From assembly GCF_021147775.1 (NCBI RefSeq), contig NZ_JAGTPK010000020.1, forward strand, positions 1 to 64,000: 64,000 nt of DNA, in the 5' to 3' direction. The position numbers and the translations under genes are program-made. This document shows positions 34,532-44,234 of the stretch, in pieces. The notes under the pieces are model-generated. The model was not told the origin of the DNA. It did not search any database and was given only the letters and a program-made list of their open reading frames with translations. The stretch comes from Pseudomonas californiensis (GTDB taxonomy: Bacteria > Pseudomonadota > Gammaproteobacteria > Pseudomonadales > Pseudomonadaceae). Position 1 is the stretch's first letter; every line of letters starts with the position of its first letter.

Positions 34532-34927
34532 ATGGATTTCCAGCCCATACTGACGCACTTGAGCACTCGGTTGCCTCACTTGCTGGGAGTTTACCTGTTT
34601 GGTAGCCAAGCCAGTGGTCATGCCACCTCAGCAAGCGATCTGGACATCGCGGTGCTGGTGGACGGCACATTGAAGCCGCTTGAGCTTTGGCGCCTGGCTG
34701 GAGAGATTGCAGACATCGCGGGCCTCTCTGTTGATCTGGTAGACCTGCGGGCAGCGTCCACCGTCATGCAGTATCAGATAATTACCCGAGGCCGTCGTCT
34801 TTGGACCAAAAATGAAGTGGCGGGCATATTCGAGGCATTTGTGCTCAGCGAAAAGACTTCACTGGACTCGGCGAGAGCGGGTCTGATCGAAGACATTCAA
34901 CGCGAAGGTATTATTCATGGTCGATGA
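34532..34927 (+). CDS. mntA: MntA-type nucleotidyltransferase antitoxin
   Basis: A 131-aa minimal nucleotidyltransferase with GS(x10)DxD: G24-S25 and D36-x-D38 (FGSQASGHATSASDLDIAVLV). MntA proteins neutralise HepT by transferring AMP to a tyrosine. The start at 34532 (ATG) has GGAGAGG 8 bases upstream; a TTG at 34526 is less likely. It overlaps the next gene by 11 bp. It is the first gene after tRNA-Ser. Confidence 0.87.
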   Translation: MDFQPILTHLSTRLPHLLGVYLFGSQASGHATSASDLDIAVLVDGTLKPLELWRLAGEIADIAGLSVDLVDLRAASTVMQYQIITRGRRLWTKNEVAGIFEAFVLSEKTSLDSARAGLIEDIQREGIIHGR

Positions 34928-35336
34928 CGTGCTGATCAACAAGGCAGCCTCCATCGAGCGCTGTGTTGCCCGTGCGCGAGAGGAATACGAGAAAGGTCCT
35001 GAAACGTTCGAGGCCGATTTCACACGACAGGATGCCGCTATCCTCAACATCCAGCGCGCCTGTGAAGCGGCGCTCGACATGGGTCAGCACTTGATTCGGC
35101 GTGAAAGGCTTGGCGTTCCTCAAAGCGCGCGCGATGTTTTTGAATTGCTTCATCGCGGTGGCTGGCTTGAGACGTCATTGGTGCCTGTTCTGAAAAATAT
35201 GGTGGGGTTTCGGAACATAGCCGTGCATGAATACCAGACGCTGCAGTTGCCGATCACCGTAGCGATCATCACGCAGCATCTGGACGATTTCGTTTTATAC
35301 AGCTCGGCAATCCTGCGTAAGGACTCCACTGCCTGA
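34917..35336 (+). CDS. hepT: HepT-type toxin (DUF86 HEPN ribonuclease)
   Basis: A 139-aa all-helical HEPN protein. The RX4HXY motif RNIAVHEY (residues about 101-108) supplies the RNase residues and the Tyr that MntA adenylylates. It is the toxin partner of the upstream MntA, with which it overlaps. Together they form a MntA/HepT toxin-antitoxin system. Confidence 0.88.
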   Translation: MVDDVLINKAASIERCVARAREEYEKGPETFEADFTRQDAAILNIQRACEAALDMGQHLIRRERLGVPQSARDVFELLHRGGWLETSLVPVLKNMVGFRNIAVHEYQTLQLPITVAIITQHLDDFVLYSSAILRKDSTA

Positions 35337-35374
35337 ACGCCCGAGTTTGAGATCCGCCCCTAAGACCTCACTCC

Positions 35375-36511
35375 TCACCGTCGCCCCGTCCGCGTGCTCA
35401 CATCGACCCATACCGCCAGTACCAGAATGCTGCCCTTGACGATCATCTGCCAGTAGCTGTCGACATCAAGCATGGACATGCCGTTGTCGAGGCTGGTGAT
35501 GACCAGTGCACCGAGCAGGGCGCCGTAGACGGTGCCTGAGCCGCCGCGCATGGAAGTACCACCGATGAAGCAGGCGGCGATGGCGTCGAGTTCGCCCATG
35601 TTGCCCGCCGACGGCGAGCCTGCAGCCAGGCGTGCAGTGTTGACCATCCCGGCGAGGGCGCACATGACGCCCATGATGCCGAAGATCCACAATTTGACGG
35701 CCTGCACATTGATGCCGGACAGACGTGTAGCCTCCATGTTACTGCCCACCGAGTAGACGCGGCGCCCGAACACGGTCTGGCTGGTCACATAGCTGAACAC
35801 ACCGAGCAGAACCAACAGAAGCAGCACCGGAACCGGTATGCCGTCGTAGCTGTTGAGGGTGTAGACGAAACCGGCCAGCACCGCGCCGATCAATACGACG
35901 CGCGTCAGGTCGCGAACCGGCGAGTGCGCGGTCAGGTCATGCAAGGCTCGATTGCGGCGCTGGCGCCAGGTCAGGAAAAGCGTCAGGGCGAACAGCAAGA
36001 TGCCCAGGCCTGTTCCCACTGAGTGCGGCAGGTATCCCTGGCCGATATACACCAACTCAGGCGATACCGGCGCGATGGTGGTGCCGCCGGTAATGCCCAG
36101 CAGAATGCCGCGAAACGCCAGCATGCCCCCCAGGCCGACGATGAACGAAGGAATACGCAGGTAGGCGGTCATGTAACCGTTGGCCAGCCCGATCATCAGC
36201 CCGCAGAGCATCACGATGCTCAGATTGGCCAGCAGCGGGATGTGATAGATCACATCGAGAATCGCCGCCAGGCCGCCCAGCAGACCCAGTAATGAACCCA
36301 CTGAAAGGTCGATTTCACCACTGATGATCACCAGCACCATGCCGCAGGCGAGGATCCCGGTGATCGACATCTGCCGCAGCAGGTTGGAGAGGTTGCGCGG
36401 GGTCAGAAACCCGCCGTCGGTCTGCCAGCTGAAAAACAGCCAGATGATCGCTATGGCAATCACCAGCGCGAGCATTTTGTAGCGGGAGAAGAGCTGTTTG
36501 ACCTGATTCAT
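35375..36511 (-). CDS. xylH: D-xylose ABC transporter permease XylH
   Basis: A 378-aa inner-membrane permease of the BPD_transp_2 type with about ten hydrophobic segments, and GMVLVIISGEIDLSVGSLLGLLG typical of sugar ABC permeases. It is the last gene of xylA-xylF-xylG-xylH, starting directly after the xylG stop. Confidence 0.9.
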   Translation of the reverse strand: MNQVKQLFSRYKMLALVIAIAIIWLFFSWQTDGGFLTPRNLSNLLRQMSITGILACGMVLVIISGEIDLSVGSLLGLLGGLAAILDVIYHIPLLANLSIVMLCGLMIGLANGYMTAYLRIPSFIVGLGGMLAFRGILLGITGGTTIAPVSPELVYIGQGYLPHSVGTGLGILLFALTLFLTWRQRRNRALHDLTAHSPVRDLTRVVLIGAVLAGFVYTLNSYDGIPVPVLLLLVLLGVFSYVTSQTVFGRRVYSVGSNMEATRLSGINVQAVKLWIFGIMGVMCALAGMVNTARLAAGSPSAGNMGELDAIAACFIGGTSMRGGSGTVYGALLGALVITSLDNGMSMLDVDSYWQMIVKGSILVLAVWVDVSTRTGRR

Positions 36512-38068
36512 CTACGCGGTCTTCCGATCATTATTGTTATGGCTGTCGGGCTGGCTGAGTGCAGCGGCGAGCACTTGTTCCTGAGTCAGGTCATGGTTGA
36601 TGAAGTCCCCACGCAGTTGGCCTTCACCAATCACCAGAACGCGGTCGGAGACGCCGAGCACTTCAGCCAGCTCCGAGGACACCATGATGATCGAAACGCC
36701 CTCGGCTGCCAGGGCACCCATCAGCTTGTAGATCTCGTATTTGGCACCCACGTCGACGCCGCGTGTGGGCTCGTCGAGTATCAACACCCGTGGTTTGGTG
36801 AGCAGCATCTTGGCCAGCACAGCCTTTTGCTGATTGCCGCCCGAGAGGCTGGTAATCGGCAGGGACGGGCTGGCGGTCTTGAGGTGCATGCGCGAGATTT
36901 CTCTGTCGATGCTGCCCAGTTCGGCTTCGGCGTCGATGCGGGTCATTTTTGCGTAGTTGTCCAACACGGCGAGGGTGATGTTCTGGCCAACCCCCAGATC
37001 CGGAATGATGCCTTGGCGCTTGCGGTCTTCAGGCACCATGCACAGGCCGGCGCGGATCGACTTGAGCGGCGTGCGGGTGTCGATCTTTTCACCGTTCAGC
37101 CACACCTCACCTTCGTAGCGGCCGGGGTAGGCGCCGAACAATGCGGATACAAGTTCAGTACGTCCGGCACCGACCAGCCCGGCAATGCCCAGAATTTCGC
37201 CACGCTTGAGAGTGAACGAAATATTGTCGACCCGTTTGCGCCTTGGGTTATCGACGTCGTAACAGGTCACGTTGCGTGCTTCGAAGATCACCTCGCCAAC
37301 CTCGTGCGGCTCGGTGGGATAAAGATTGCTCATCTCCCGACCGACCATTTGCGTGATGATTTTGGGGATGTCCATGTCGGCCATGGCGGTGGTCGCGATG
37401 TGCTTGCCGTCGCGGATCACCGAGATGGTGTCGCACACGGCGGCCACTTCGTCGAGCTTGTGGGATATGTATACACAGGCCACGCCCTTGGCCTTGAGAT
37501 CACGGATGATGTCCAGCAGGACTTCGATTTCCGAGCGGGTCAGGGCCGAGGAAGGCTCGTCAAGAATCAGCAGTCGTGCCTGCTTGTTCAACGCCTTGGC
37601 GATTTCCACCAGTTGCTGGTGACCGCCGCCGTACTGCGAAACCGGCAGCGCCACGTTCATGTCAGGCACCTTCAGCTCACGCATGAGCGCTTCGGCACGG
37701 TGGATCATGGCCGGGTAGTTCATGCGTCCGCCGCGCAGCGTCAGCTCATGACCCATGAAGATATTTTCAGCCACCGACAGGTCAGGAACCAGCGTCAGTT
37801 CCTGGTGAATGATGACGATGCCAGCGGCTTCTGTTTCGCTGATCGATTGCGCCTTGAGCGGCTGTCCGTCCCAGAGGATTTCGCCGTCCCAGGTGCCGTA
37901 AGGATAGACCGCCGACAGAACCTTCATCAGCGTGGATTTGCCGGCACCGTTTTCGCCGCACAGACCAACGCATTCGCCTGCCTTGACCTTGATGTCGATG
38001 CCATTCAGCGCTTTGACACCGTTGAAGGTTTTGACAATGCCGTTCATTTGCAACAGGTAATCGGACAT
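36512..38068 (-). CDS. xylG: D-xylose ABC transporter ATP-binding protein XylG
   Basis: A 518-aa protein with two ABC ATPase domains. The first has Walker A GENGAGKST (about 38-46) and LLILDEPSSALT; the second has a degenerate Walker A (GLVGAGRTE), SGGNQQK and VLILDEPTRGVD. It energises the XylFGH xylose importer. It lies between xylF and xylH. Confidence 0.92.
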   Translation of the reverse strand: MSDYLLQMNGIVKTFNGVKALNGIDIKVKAGECVGLCGENGAGKSTLMKVLSAVYPYGTWDGEILWDGQPLKAQSISETEAAGIVIIHQELTLVPDLSVAENIFMGHELTLRGGRMNYPAMIHRAEALMRELKVPDMNVALPVSQYGGGHQQLVEIAKALNKQARLLILDEPSSALTRSEIEVLLDIIRDLKAKGVACVYISHKLDEVAAVCDTISVIRDGKHIATTAMADMDIPKIITQMVGREMSNLYPTEPHEVGEVIFEARNVTCYDVDNPRRKRVDNISFTLKRGEILGIAGLVGAGRTELVSALFGAYPGRYEGEVWLNGEKIDTRTPLKSIRAGLCMVPEDRKRQGIIPDLGVGQNITLAVLDNYAKMTRIDAEAELGSIDREISRMHLKTASPSLPITSLSGGNQQKAVLAKMLLTKPRVLILDEPTRGVDVGAKYEIYKLMGALAAEGVSIIMVSSELAEVLGVSDRVLVIGEGQLRGDFINHDLTQEQVLAAALSQPDSHNNNDRKTA

Positions 38069-38197
38069 GACAGTTACTCACGCATACGCAACGGGTGAGG
38101 GTGGCAGCGCTTGCTGCCGGAGACCTGCATAACCGGGGTGTGCCGGTTCTGCAGGTTTGTCCTCAGGTTTTCAATCGAGTCGGTGAGGCTCGATCAG

Positions 38198-39199
38198 TCA
38201 CTGCCCGGCGATCTGCGCTTTGGTGTAGAACCCGTCCTTCTCCAGCAAATCGATGTTGTCCTTGGTCAGCGGAGTGGGTGTGAGCAGGATGGTGTCTACT
38301 TTCTTGCTGCCGTTGTCGTACTGGGAGCTGTAGGTCGGCTTCTCATTACGCGCCAGTTGCACCGAGAGTTTGGCGGCTTCGGACGCGATCAGTTTGAGGG
38401 GCTTGTAGACCGTCATGGTCTGCGTACCGTCGATCACCCTTTTGACTGCCGCAAGGTCTGCATCCTGGCCTGAGATTGGCACTTTGCCTGCCAGCTTCTG
38501 CGCGGCCAAGGCCTGGATGGCGCCACCGGCCGTGGCATCGTTCGAGGCGACGATGCCGTCGATCTTGTTGCTGTTACGGGTCAGGGCATTCTCGACGATG
38601 CTCAGGGCTTCGGTGGGGTTCCATTCTTTGACCCACTGCTGGCCGACAATCTTGATGTCGCCTTTGTCGATAGCCGGCTGCAGTACCTTCATCTGACCTT
38701 CGCGCAACACTTTGGCGTTGTTGTCGGTAGGCGCGCCGCCGAGCAGGAAGTAATTGCCCTTTGGCGCTGCTTTCAGCACGCCGCTGGCCTGCATCTCGCC
38801 AACCTTCTCGTTATCGAAGGAGATGTAGGCATCAATGTCGGCGTTGAGGATCAGGCGGTCATAGGAAACCACTTTGATCCCGGCTTTCTTGGCCTCTGCA
38901 ATGGCGTTGGTCAGAACCGTGGCGTTGAACGGCACGATGACGATCACATCGACGCCGCGTGAGATGAGGTTTTCGATCTGCGAAATCTGCTTCTGCTCGT
39001 TGGCATCCGCCGATTGCACAAAGACTTTGGCATCGAGTTTTTCTGCGGCCGCGACGAAATAATCCCGATCGCGTGACCAGCGCTCCAGGCGCAGGTCATC
39101 GATTGAAAAACCGATCTTCGGGTGAGCAGGATCAGCCATGGCGGGAAGCGAAAGCAGGGCCAGAGCGGTGGCGAGCAAGGTGCGTTTTACGTTTTTCAT
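38198..39199 (-). CDS. xylF: D-xylose-binding periplasmic protein XylF
   Basis: A 333-aa periplasmic sugar-binding protein with a signal peptide cleaved after AMA (about 22), then ADPAHPKIGFSIDDLRLERW. The type-1 periplasmic-binding fold shows RGVDVIVIVPFN and NDATAGGAIQAL. It delivers D-xylose to XylGH. The 129-bp gap before xylG has no obvious gene. Confidence 0.93.
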   Translation of the reverse strand: MKNVKRTLLATALALLSLPAMADPAHPKIGFSIDDLRLERWSRDRDYFVAAAEKLDAKVFVQSADANEQKQISQIENLISRGVDVIVIVPFNATVLTNAIAEAKKAGIKVVSYDRLILNADIDAYISFDNEKVGEMQASGVLKAAPKGNYFLLGGAPTDNNAKVLREGQMKVLQPAIDKGDIKIVGQQWVKEWNPTEALSIVENALTRNSNKIDGIVASNDATAGGAIQALAAQKLAGKVPISGQDADLAAVKRVIDGTQTMTVYKPLKLIASEAAKLSVQLARNEKPTYSSQYDNGSKKVDTILLTPTPLTKDNIDLLEKDGFYTKAQIAGQ

Positions 39200-39367
39200 T
39201 GTGGTGCGTCCTTTTATTGTTTTTTGAAAGACACTGCCTGACGAAACATGTGGAGCCGGTAGAACTGTAGAGACTTGAAAGGCGCTGCGAGCAGAGATTT
39301 GTCGCGAGAATGTAACCGCGTCGCAGCGCTATCCAGTTCATGCAGTCGGAGTGGTAACGGACTCGTT

Positions 39368-40684
39368 TCAGGTATAGATAAACCGGTTGACGACGTTTTC
39401 CAGCATCTCCTGACGGCCGCTGACCGCTTGTGGGTTGAGTTCATCATCAAAGGCTTTTTGTGCCAGCGATTCCAGGCTGAACTCACCGGCGAGCACGGCC
39501 TGACCGAATGGCTGCTGCCAACCCGCGTAACGCTGGTCCTTGAACTGCTGAAGCGTGTCGTTCTGCACCATGGCCGCTGCACGTTCCAGTGACAGGGCGA
39601 GGACATCCATGGCGGCGACATGGCCGTGGAACAGATCGGCATCGTCCAGGCTCTGGCGACGAACCTTGGAATCGAAGTTGAAGCCGCCATTGCCGAAACC
39701 GCCGGCCTTGAGGATTTCGTAGGTGGCCAGGGTCATTTCTTCAACGCTGTTGGGAAACTGGTCAGTGTCCCAGCCGTTCTGCGGATCGCCGCGGTTGGCG
39801 TCGATGCTGCCAAAGATTCCCAGCGATACGGCGGTGGCAATTTCGTGGTGGAAGCTATGCCCGGCGAGGGTGGCATGGTTCGCCTCGATATTGACCTTGA
39901 TCTCCTTCTCAAGCCCGTACTGTTGCAGAAAACCAAAAACGGTAGCGCTGTCGTAGTCGTACTGGTGCTTGGTCGGTTCCTGCGGTTTGGGTTCGATCAG
40001 CAGATCACCTTGGAACCCGATCTTGTGTTTATGCTCGACCACCATGCGCATGAAACGGCCCAGCTGTTCGCGTTCGTGTTTCAGGTCGGTGTTGAGCAGC
40101 GTTTCATAACCTTCACGACCGCCCCACAGCACATAGTTCGAACCTTTGAGGCGTAACGTGGCGTTCATGGCACTGAACACCTGCGCAGCGGCATAGGCAA
40201 ACACTTCAGGGTCTGGGTTACTGGCAGCACCGGCCGCGAAACGGGGGTTGCTGAAGCAGTTGGCAGTGCCCCACAGCAGTTTGATCCCGGTCTGTTCCTG
40301 ATGGCGCTCCAGGTGGTCGACCATCTGCGCAAAATGATTGCGGTACTCTTTGAGCGAGCTGCCTTCGGGCGCGACATCGGTGTCGTGAAAGCAGTAGTAA
40401 TCGATGCCCAGTTTGGAGAAGAACTCGAAAGCCGCTTCGGCCTTGCCGATGGCCTGTTCCATGGGGGCCGCCGCGCGGTGCCATGGGCGCTTGAACGTGC
40501 CAGCGCCAAACACATCGGAACCTGGCCAGACAAAGGTATGCCAGTAGCAGGCCGCCATGCGCAAGTGTTCGCGCATGGGCTTGCCGAGGACCAGCTTGTC
40601 GGCGTCGTAGTGGCGGAAGGCGAGGGGTGAGTCGCTGGACGGGCCTTCGTAAAGAATCTTGTCGACGGTTGGGAAGTACGACAC
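39368..40684 (-). CDS. xylA: Xylose isomerase XylA
   Basis: A 438-aa enzyme converting D-xylose to D-xylulose with divalent metals. Metal and substrate residues lie in FHDTDVAPEG, LIEPKPQEPTKHQYDYD and NIEANHATLAGHSFHHE. The GTG at 40684 (giving SYFPTVDKI) is chosen because it gives the family's usual length; the frame continues upstream to 40807 without family resemblance. No xylulokinase gene (xylB) is seen next to it. Divergent from xylR. Confidence 0.95.
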   Translation of the reverse strand: MSYFPTVDKILYEGPSSDSPLAFRHYDADKLVLGKPMREHLRMAACYWHTFVWPGSDVFGAGTFKRPWHRAAAPMEQAIGKAEAAFEFFSKLGIDYYCFHDTDVAPEGSSLKEYRNHFAQMVDHLERHQEQTGIKLLWGTANCFSNPRFAAGAASNPDPEVFAYAAAQVFSAMNATLRLKGSNYVLWGGREGYETLLNTDLKHEREQLGRFMRMVVEHKHKIGFQGDLLIEPKPQEPTKHQYDYDSATVFGFLQQYGLEKEIKVNIEANHATLAGHSFHHEIATAVSLGIFGSIDANRGDPQNGWDTDQFPNSVEEMTLATYEILKAGGFGNGGFNFDSKVRRQSLDDADLFHGHVAAMDVLALSLERAAAMVQNDTLQQFKDQRYAGWQQPFGQAVLAGEFSLESLAQKAFDDELNPQAVSGRQEMLENVVNRFIYT

Positions 40685-40866
40685 GGGCGATTTCCTTATT
40701 GTTCTTGGCGGTGTCCTGATACTAGCAATCACCTCTTGGCCCCTGATTATGAAAATCACCAACACCTGGTTCGATTTTGAGTATTGAGATCCGGCGTTTA
40801 CGGGCATAGCCTGTGTCGATAAACGCTGCGTTTATCGGATCTATGTTTATCGGGCCTACAAAAATA
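40685..40866. promoter_or_regulatory. Divergent xylA/xylR control region
   Basis: 182 bp between the start codons of xylA and xylR. By analogy with E. coli, XylR would bind here in the presence of xylose to activate xylA. No operator half-sites could be assigned with certainty. Confidence 0.5.
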
Positions 40867-42054
40867 ATGAAAACCGTACCTCCCGTGCACCGGATCGCGC
40901 TGTTGTTCAACGGCAGCAAGATCTACGACCGCGGCATCATCAGCGGCATTGGCAACTACCTCAGCAGTACACGTGCATCCTGGGACCTGTTCCTTGAGGA
41001 GGATTTCCTTTGCCGGTTGCGGGGGATCGAGCGCTGGCAGGGTGACGGCATCATTGCCGACTTTGATGACCCGTTGATCGGCGAAGCGCTGGCCGGGATA
41101 AAACTGCCGGTGGTGGCAGTGGGTGGGTCTTATCAGGATGGGCGGGCGTACCCGAAAGGCATTCCCTACGTTGCAACGGATAATCACGCGCTGATGAAGT
41201 TGGCGTATGAGCATTTGATCGAGGCCGGGTTGACTCGCTTTGCCTGCTTCAGCCTGCCTGAGGCACAAGCCAATCGCTGGGCACAGGAGCGGGAAAAGGC
41301 TTTTCGCCAGTTGATGCAGCGCGATGGTCTGCACGCCGAGGTCTATCGAGGGATGGGCACCAGCGCGCCACTTTGGGATAGCGCAGTTGAGCAGCAGATC
41401 GCCTGGCTGCAAGCCTTGCCCAAGCCGATCGGTATCATTGCGGTAAGCGATGCTCGCGCCCGACAACTGCTCCAGGCATGCCTGACGGCGGGGATCGCCG
41501 TTCCAGAGCAAGTGGCGTTGATCGGTATAGACAATGACCCGTTGACCCGCACCTTGACGAGGGTGCCCTTGAGTTCGGTGATTCAAGGCACTGAAACCAT
41601 GGGCAGGACCGCCGCGCACCTGCTGCATCAGATGCTGCACGGCATGCCCTCCACCGGCACGCAGATTCTGGTGCCGCCGGATGCAATCAACGTGCAGACC
41701 TCAAGCCTGCATCAACCGCTGGGCAATCCCTACGTCATGCAGGCGCTGCTGTTCATTCGCCAATATGCCTGCCAAGGCATCAAGACCGCGCAGGTAGCGG
41801 CCTACGTTGGGGTATCGCGCTCATCGTTGGAAGCGCACTTTCGCAAGGTGCGAGACTGCACCGTGCACGACGAAATACTGCGTTTCAAGCTGGCTGCCGC
41901 CGCCAACGGGCTGGAAAATACTGATTCACCGATTGCCGACATCGCTCGTGATTGCGGCTTTAAATCACCGCAATACCTGCACACTGTTTTTCGTCGCGAG
42001 TATGGCTGTACACCAAGGGAGTATCAGCAAGGCGCCAGCGCGCCGATGCGGTGA
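40867..42054 (+). CDS. xylR: Xylose operon activator XylR (AraC type)
   Basis: A 395-aa regulator with an N-terminal sugar-binding PBP-like domain (about 1-275) and a C-terminal AraC-type helix-turn-helix domain (VAAYVGVSRSSLEAHFRKV, then IADIARDCGFKSPQYLHTVFRREYG). This matches XylR architecture and length. The start at 40867 (MKTVPPVHRI) is favoured over upstream in-frame starts. Confidence 0.92.
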   Translation: MKTVPPVHRIALLFNGSKIYDRGIISGIGNYLSSTRASWDLFLEEDFLCRLRGIERWQGDGIIADFDDPLIGEALAGIKLPVVAVGGSYQDGRAYPKGIPYVATDNHALMKLAYEHLIEAGLTRFACFSLPEAQANRWAQEREKAFRQLMQRDGLHAEVYRGMGTSAPLWDSAVEQQIAWLQALPKPIGIIAVSDARARQLLQACLTAGIAVPEQVALIGIDNDPLTRTLTRVPLSSVIQGTETMGRTAAHLLHQMLHGMPSTGTQILVPPDAINVQTSSLHQPLGNPYVMQALLFIRQYACQGIKTAQVAAYVGVSRSSLEAHFRKVRDCTVHDEILRFKLAAAANGLENTDSPIADIARDCGFKSPQYLHTVFRREYGCTPREYQQGASAPMR

Positions 42055-42082
42055 TCCGGCGCGCATCTGGTGTGCCAAAGCA

Positions 42083-43453
42083 TCACGTCAAAAAGTGCCA
42101 CAACAGCGAGGTGCCAACGAGCCCGACCACTGAAACGATGGTTTGCAATACCGACCAGACCCACAGAGTCTGTTTCAGTTGCAGGCCGAAGTATTCACGG
42201 ACCATCCAGAACCCGGCATCGTTGACGTGACAGAAAAATACCGAACCTGCGCCGATCACCAGCGCAACCAGAGACGCTTCAATCGGCGCCAGGCCGGCCA
42301 TCATCGGCGCCAGGATGCCTGCTGTTGTAGTGGTCGCCACCGTGGCCGAGCCGGTCGCCTGGCGCAGCGCCACGGCAATCAGCCACGCCAGCAGCAGATA
42401 AGGCATGTGCGCGCCTTCTGCCACTTTACTGATGGTCTGGCTGACACCCGCATCCAGCAGCGTCTGTTTCAGGCCGCCACCGGCACCGATGGTCAACAGC
42501 AGCACGGCAATTGGCGCCAGGCTTTTACGCAACGTCCCGCCTACCTGTTCACGAGACAGGCCATTGGCCCACCCCAGGCACACCGTTGCGGCCAACACTG
42601 CGATACCCAGAGCGACGAGTGGCTCGCCGAGGAACTTCAAGCTCAGCGCGATAGTGCTTTCAGGCGCCATGGCGACTTTGGCCAGCGTGCTGCCGAGCAT
42701 CAATAGCACCGGCAAAAGAATGATCAGCAGTGAAATGCCGAAGCTTGGCTGCCGACTGGCGTCGGGTCTGGCGCTGAACAGTTTGCCCAGTTCTGCAGGC
42801 TCTTCAATGTGCATGCGCCTGGACAGCCAGTTGCCGTACAACGGGCCTGCAAGAATCACTGCAGGCACCGCAACACAAAGGCCGAGCAGCATGGTCAGCC
42901 CCAGGTCAGCGTGCAGGGCGCTGACCGCGATCAGCGGGCCTGGATGAGGTGGCATCAACGCGTGCAGGGTCGTCATACCCGCGAGGGCTGGAATCGCAAT
43001 TTTCAGCAGCGATTGATTGGACTGGCGGGCCATCACGAAGATGATTGGCACCATCATCACCAGACCGACTTCGAAGAACAGCGGAAGACCGATGACCATT
43101 GCGACCAATGCCATGACCCATGGCAGGCTCTTGCCTTTGCCCAGCCCGAGCAGCGTTGATGCAATGCGGTCCGCCGCGCCTGACTCGGCCATCAGCGCAC
43201 CAAGCATCGCGCCCAGGGCAATGATGATTCCGGCCTCGCCAAGAATGCCTCCGGCACCTTTGCTGAACGCTTTTGCCACCGCTTCGGCCGGCAGTCCTGC
43301 ACCTATACCGGCAATGAAAGTACCGACAAGAATCGACAGGAACGGAGGAAGTTTGGTGGCGCTTATCAGGATGATGATCGTGGCAATTGCAATCAGGCAG
43401 CAAACAATCTGACGGGTGTCATGCAACACCCATGCAGCAGACGACAGATCCAA
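42083..43453 (-). CDS. Gluconate:H+ symporter of the GntP family
   Basis: A 456-aa permease with about twelve to fourteen hydrophobic segments. LPPFLSILVGTFIAGIGAGLP, EAGIIIALGAMLGALMAESG, and the region HALMPPHPGPLIA are typical of GntP permeases. It probably imports gluconate or a related sugar acid. It is convergent with xylR. Confidence 0.85.
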   Translation of the reverse strand: MDLSSAAWVLHDTRQIVCCLIAIATIIILISATKLPPFLSILVGTFIAGIGAGLPAEAVAKAFSKGAGGILGEAGIIIALGAMLGALMAESGAADRIASTLLGLGKGKSLPWVMALVAMVIGLPLFFEVGLVMMVPIIFVMARQSNQSLLKIAIPALAGMTTLHALMPPHPGPLIAVSALHADLGLTMLLGLCVAVPAVILAGPLYGNWLSRRMHIEEPAELGKLFSARPDASRQPSFGISLLIILLPVLLMLGSTLAKVAMAPESTIALSLKFLGEPLVALGIAVLAATVCLGWANGLSREQVGGTLRKSLAPIAVLLLTIGAGGGLKQTLLDAGVSQTISKVAEGAHMPYLLLAWLIAVALRQATGSATVATTTTAGILAPMMAGLAPIEASLVALVIGAGSVFFCHVNDAGFWMVREYFGLQLKQTLWVWSVLQTIVSVVGLVGTSLLWHFLT

Positions 43454-43693
43454 TGCGGGACCCCCTTGTCATTCGGAGTTCTGGTGTTTTGGCCAGGATG
43501 CGCCTGTCCGTTGAATTGATACATTTTGTTTCAATTCTCCGAACCATACCTGAATGTGGCAATACGTCGCAGCTAAATATTCAGCGGTTTTGGCGCAATC
43601 ACCCTGCTGTCGAGATGCGACTGTCGAGTTTCGCTTTTGGCCGATGTGATCTATACCTTGGGTTCACGTTTTGTGAAGCAATGGAGCTTTCAG

Positions 43694-44164
43694 ATGTCGG
43701 ACGTCGATCAATCGCAACACTCACAACCTTCCCCCAACCAGAGTCACGATGACGTGATTGCCCAGATCAAATGGCAGGGCAAACAGATCGACTGGCTGCT
43801 CCAGTGGCTGGTCAAATTCGTGGCAAATACCAAAGTTGAATTGGGCGTGACCCTGACCGTGGGTGGGAATCTGGTGTCCGGGCATCTGATTTCTCACGAT
43901 TCCTATTTCGAACAACTGGCCGAAGATATCTCCAGGCCGTTCACTCAGTTTGCAAACGGCACTGATGAGTCCATGAAGGAGATGATTCTGTCGTTCAAGC
44001 CCGGCGATTCGTTCGAGGACACGCCCGCTTTTCACTTTATTCACTTGAAGGATTGCAAGACCTACTCGAGCGACGGCAATCCGGTCTGTGAGGCAGGTGT
44101 ATTGTGGCGTGGCAGGATTGCAGCGGTGGATGGCTTTACCATCGGGCTCATCGCGCGACAGTAG
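43694..44164 (+). CDS. GvpU-like protein (orphan gas vesicle accessory homologue)
   Basis: A 156-aa protein whose C-terminal half (FHFIHLKDCKTYS, then LWRGRIAAVDGFTIGLI) resembles GvpU of Bacillus megaterium gas vesicle clusters, and whose middle LTVGGNLVSGHLISHDSYFEQL also fits. No other gvp genes are in the window. It is an isolated homologue with unknown function in Pseudomonas. The start at 43694 (MSDVDQSQ) fits better than 43637. Confidence 0.7.
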   Translation: MSDVDQSQHSQPSPNQSHDDVIAQIKWQGKQIDWLLQWLVKFVANTKVELGVTLTVGGNLVSGHLISHDSYFEQLAEDISRPFTQFANGTDESMKEMILSFKPGDSFEDTPAFHFIHLKDCKTYSSDGNPVCEAGVLWRGRIAAVDGFTIGLIARQ

Positions 44165-44186
44165 CCCTGGCTTAGCATGCTCAACG

Positions 44187-44212
44187 AAGCCCCGTATTGT
44201 CGGGGCTTTTCT
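44187..44212 (+). terminator. Terminator after GvpU-like gene
   Basis: Stem AAGCCCCG / CGGGGCTT with a 6-base loop and a T-rich tail, between convergent genes. Confidence 0.85.
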
Positions 44213-44234
44213 TTCTGGCTCTGAGCGCTATCTT

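Noticed and set aside
36539..38098. 519-codon + strand open frame opposite xylG
   Set aside because: Shadow of the XylG coding strand; no recognisable domains.
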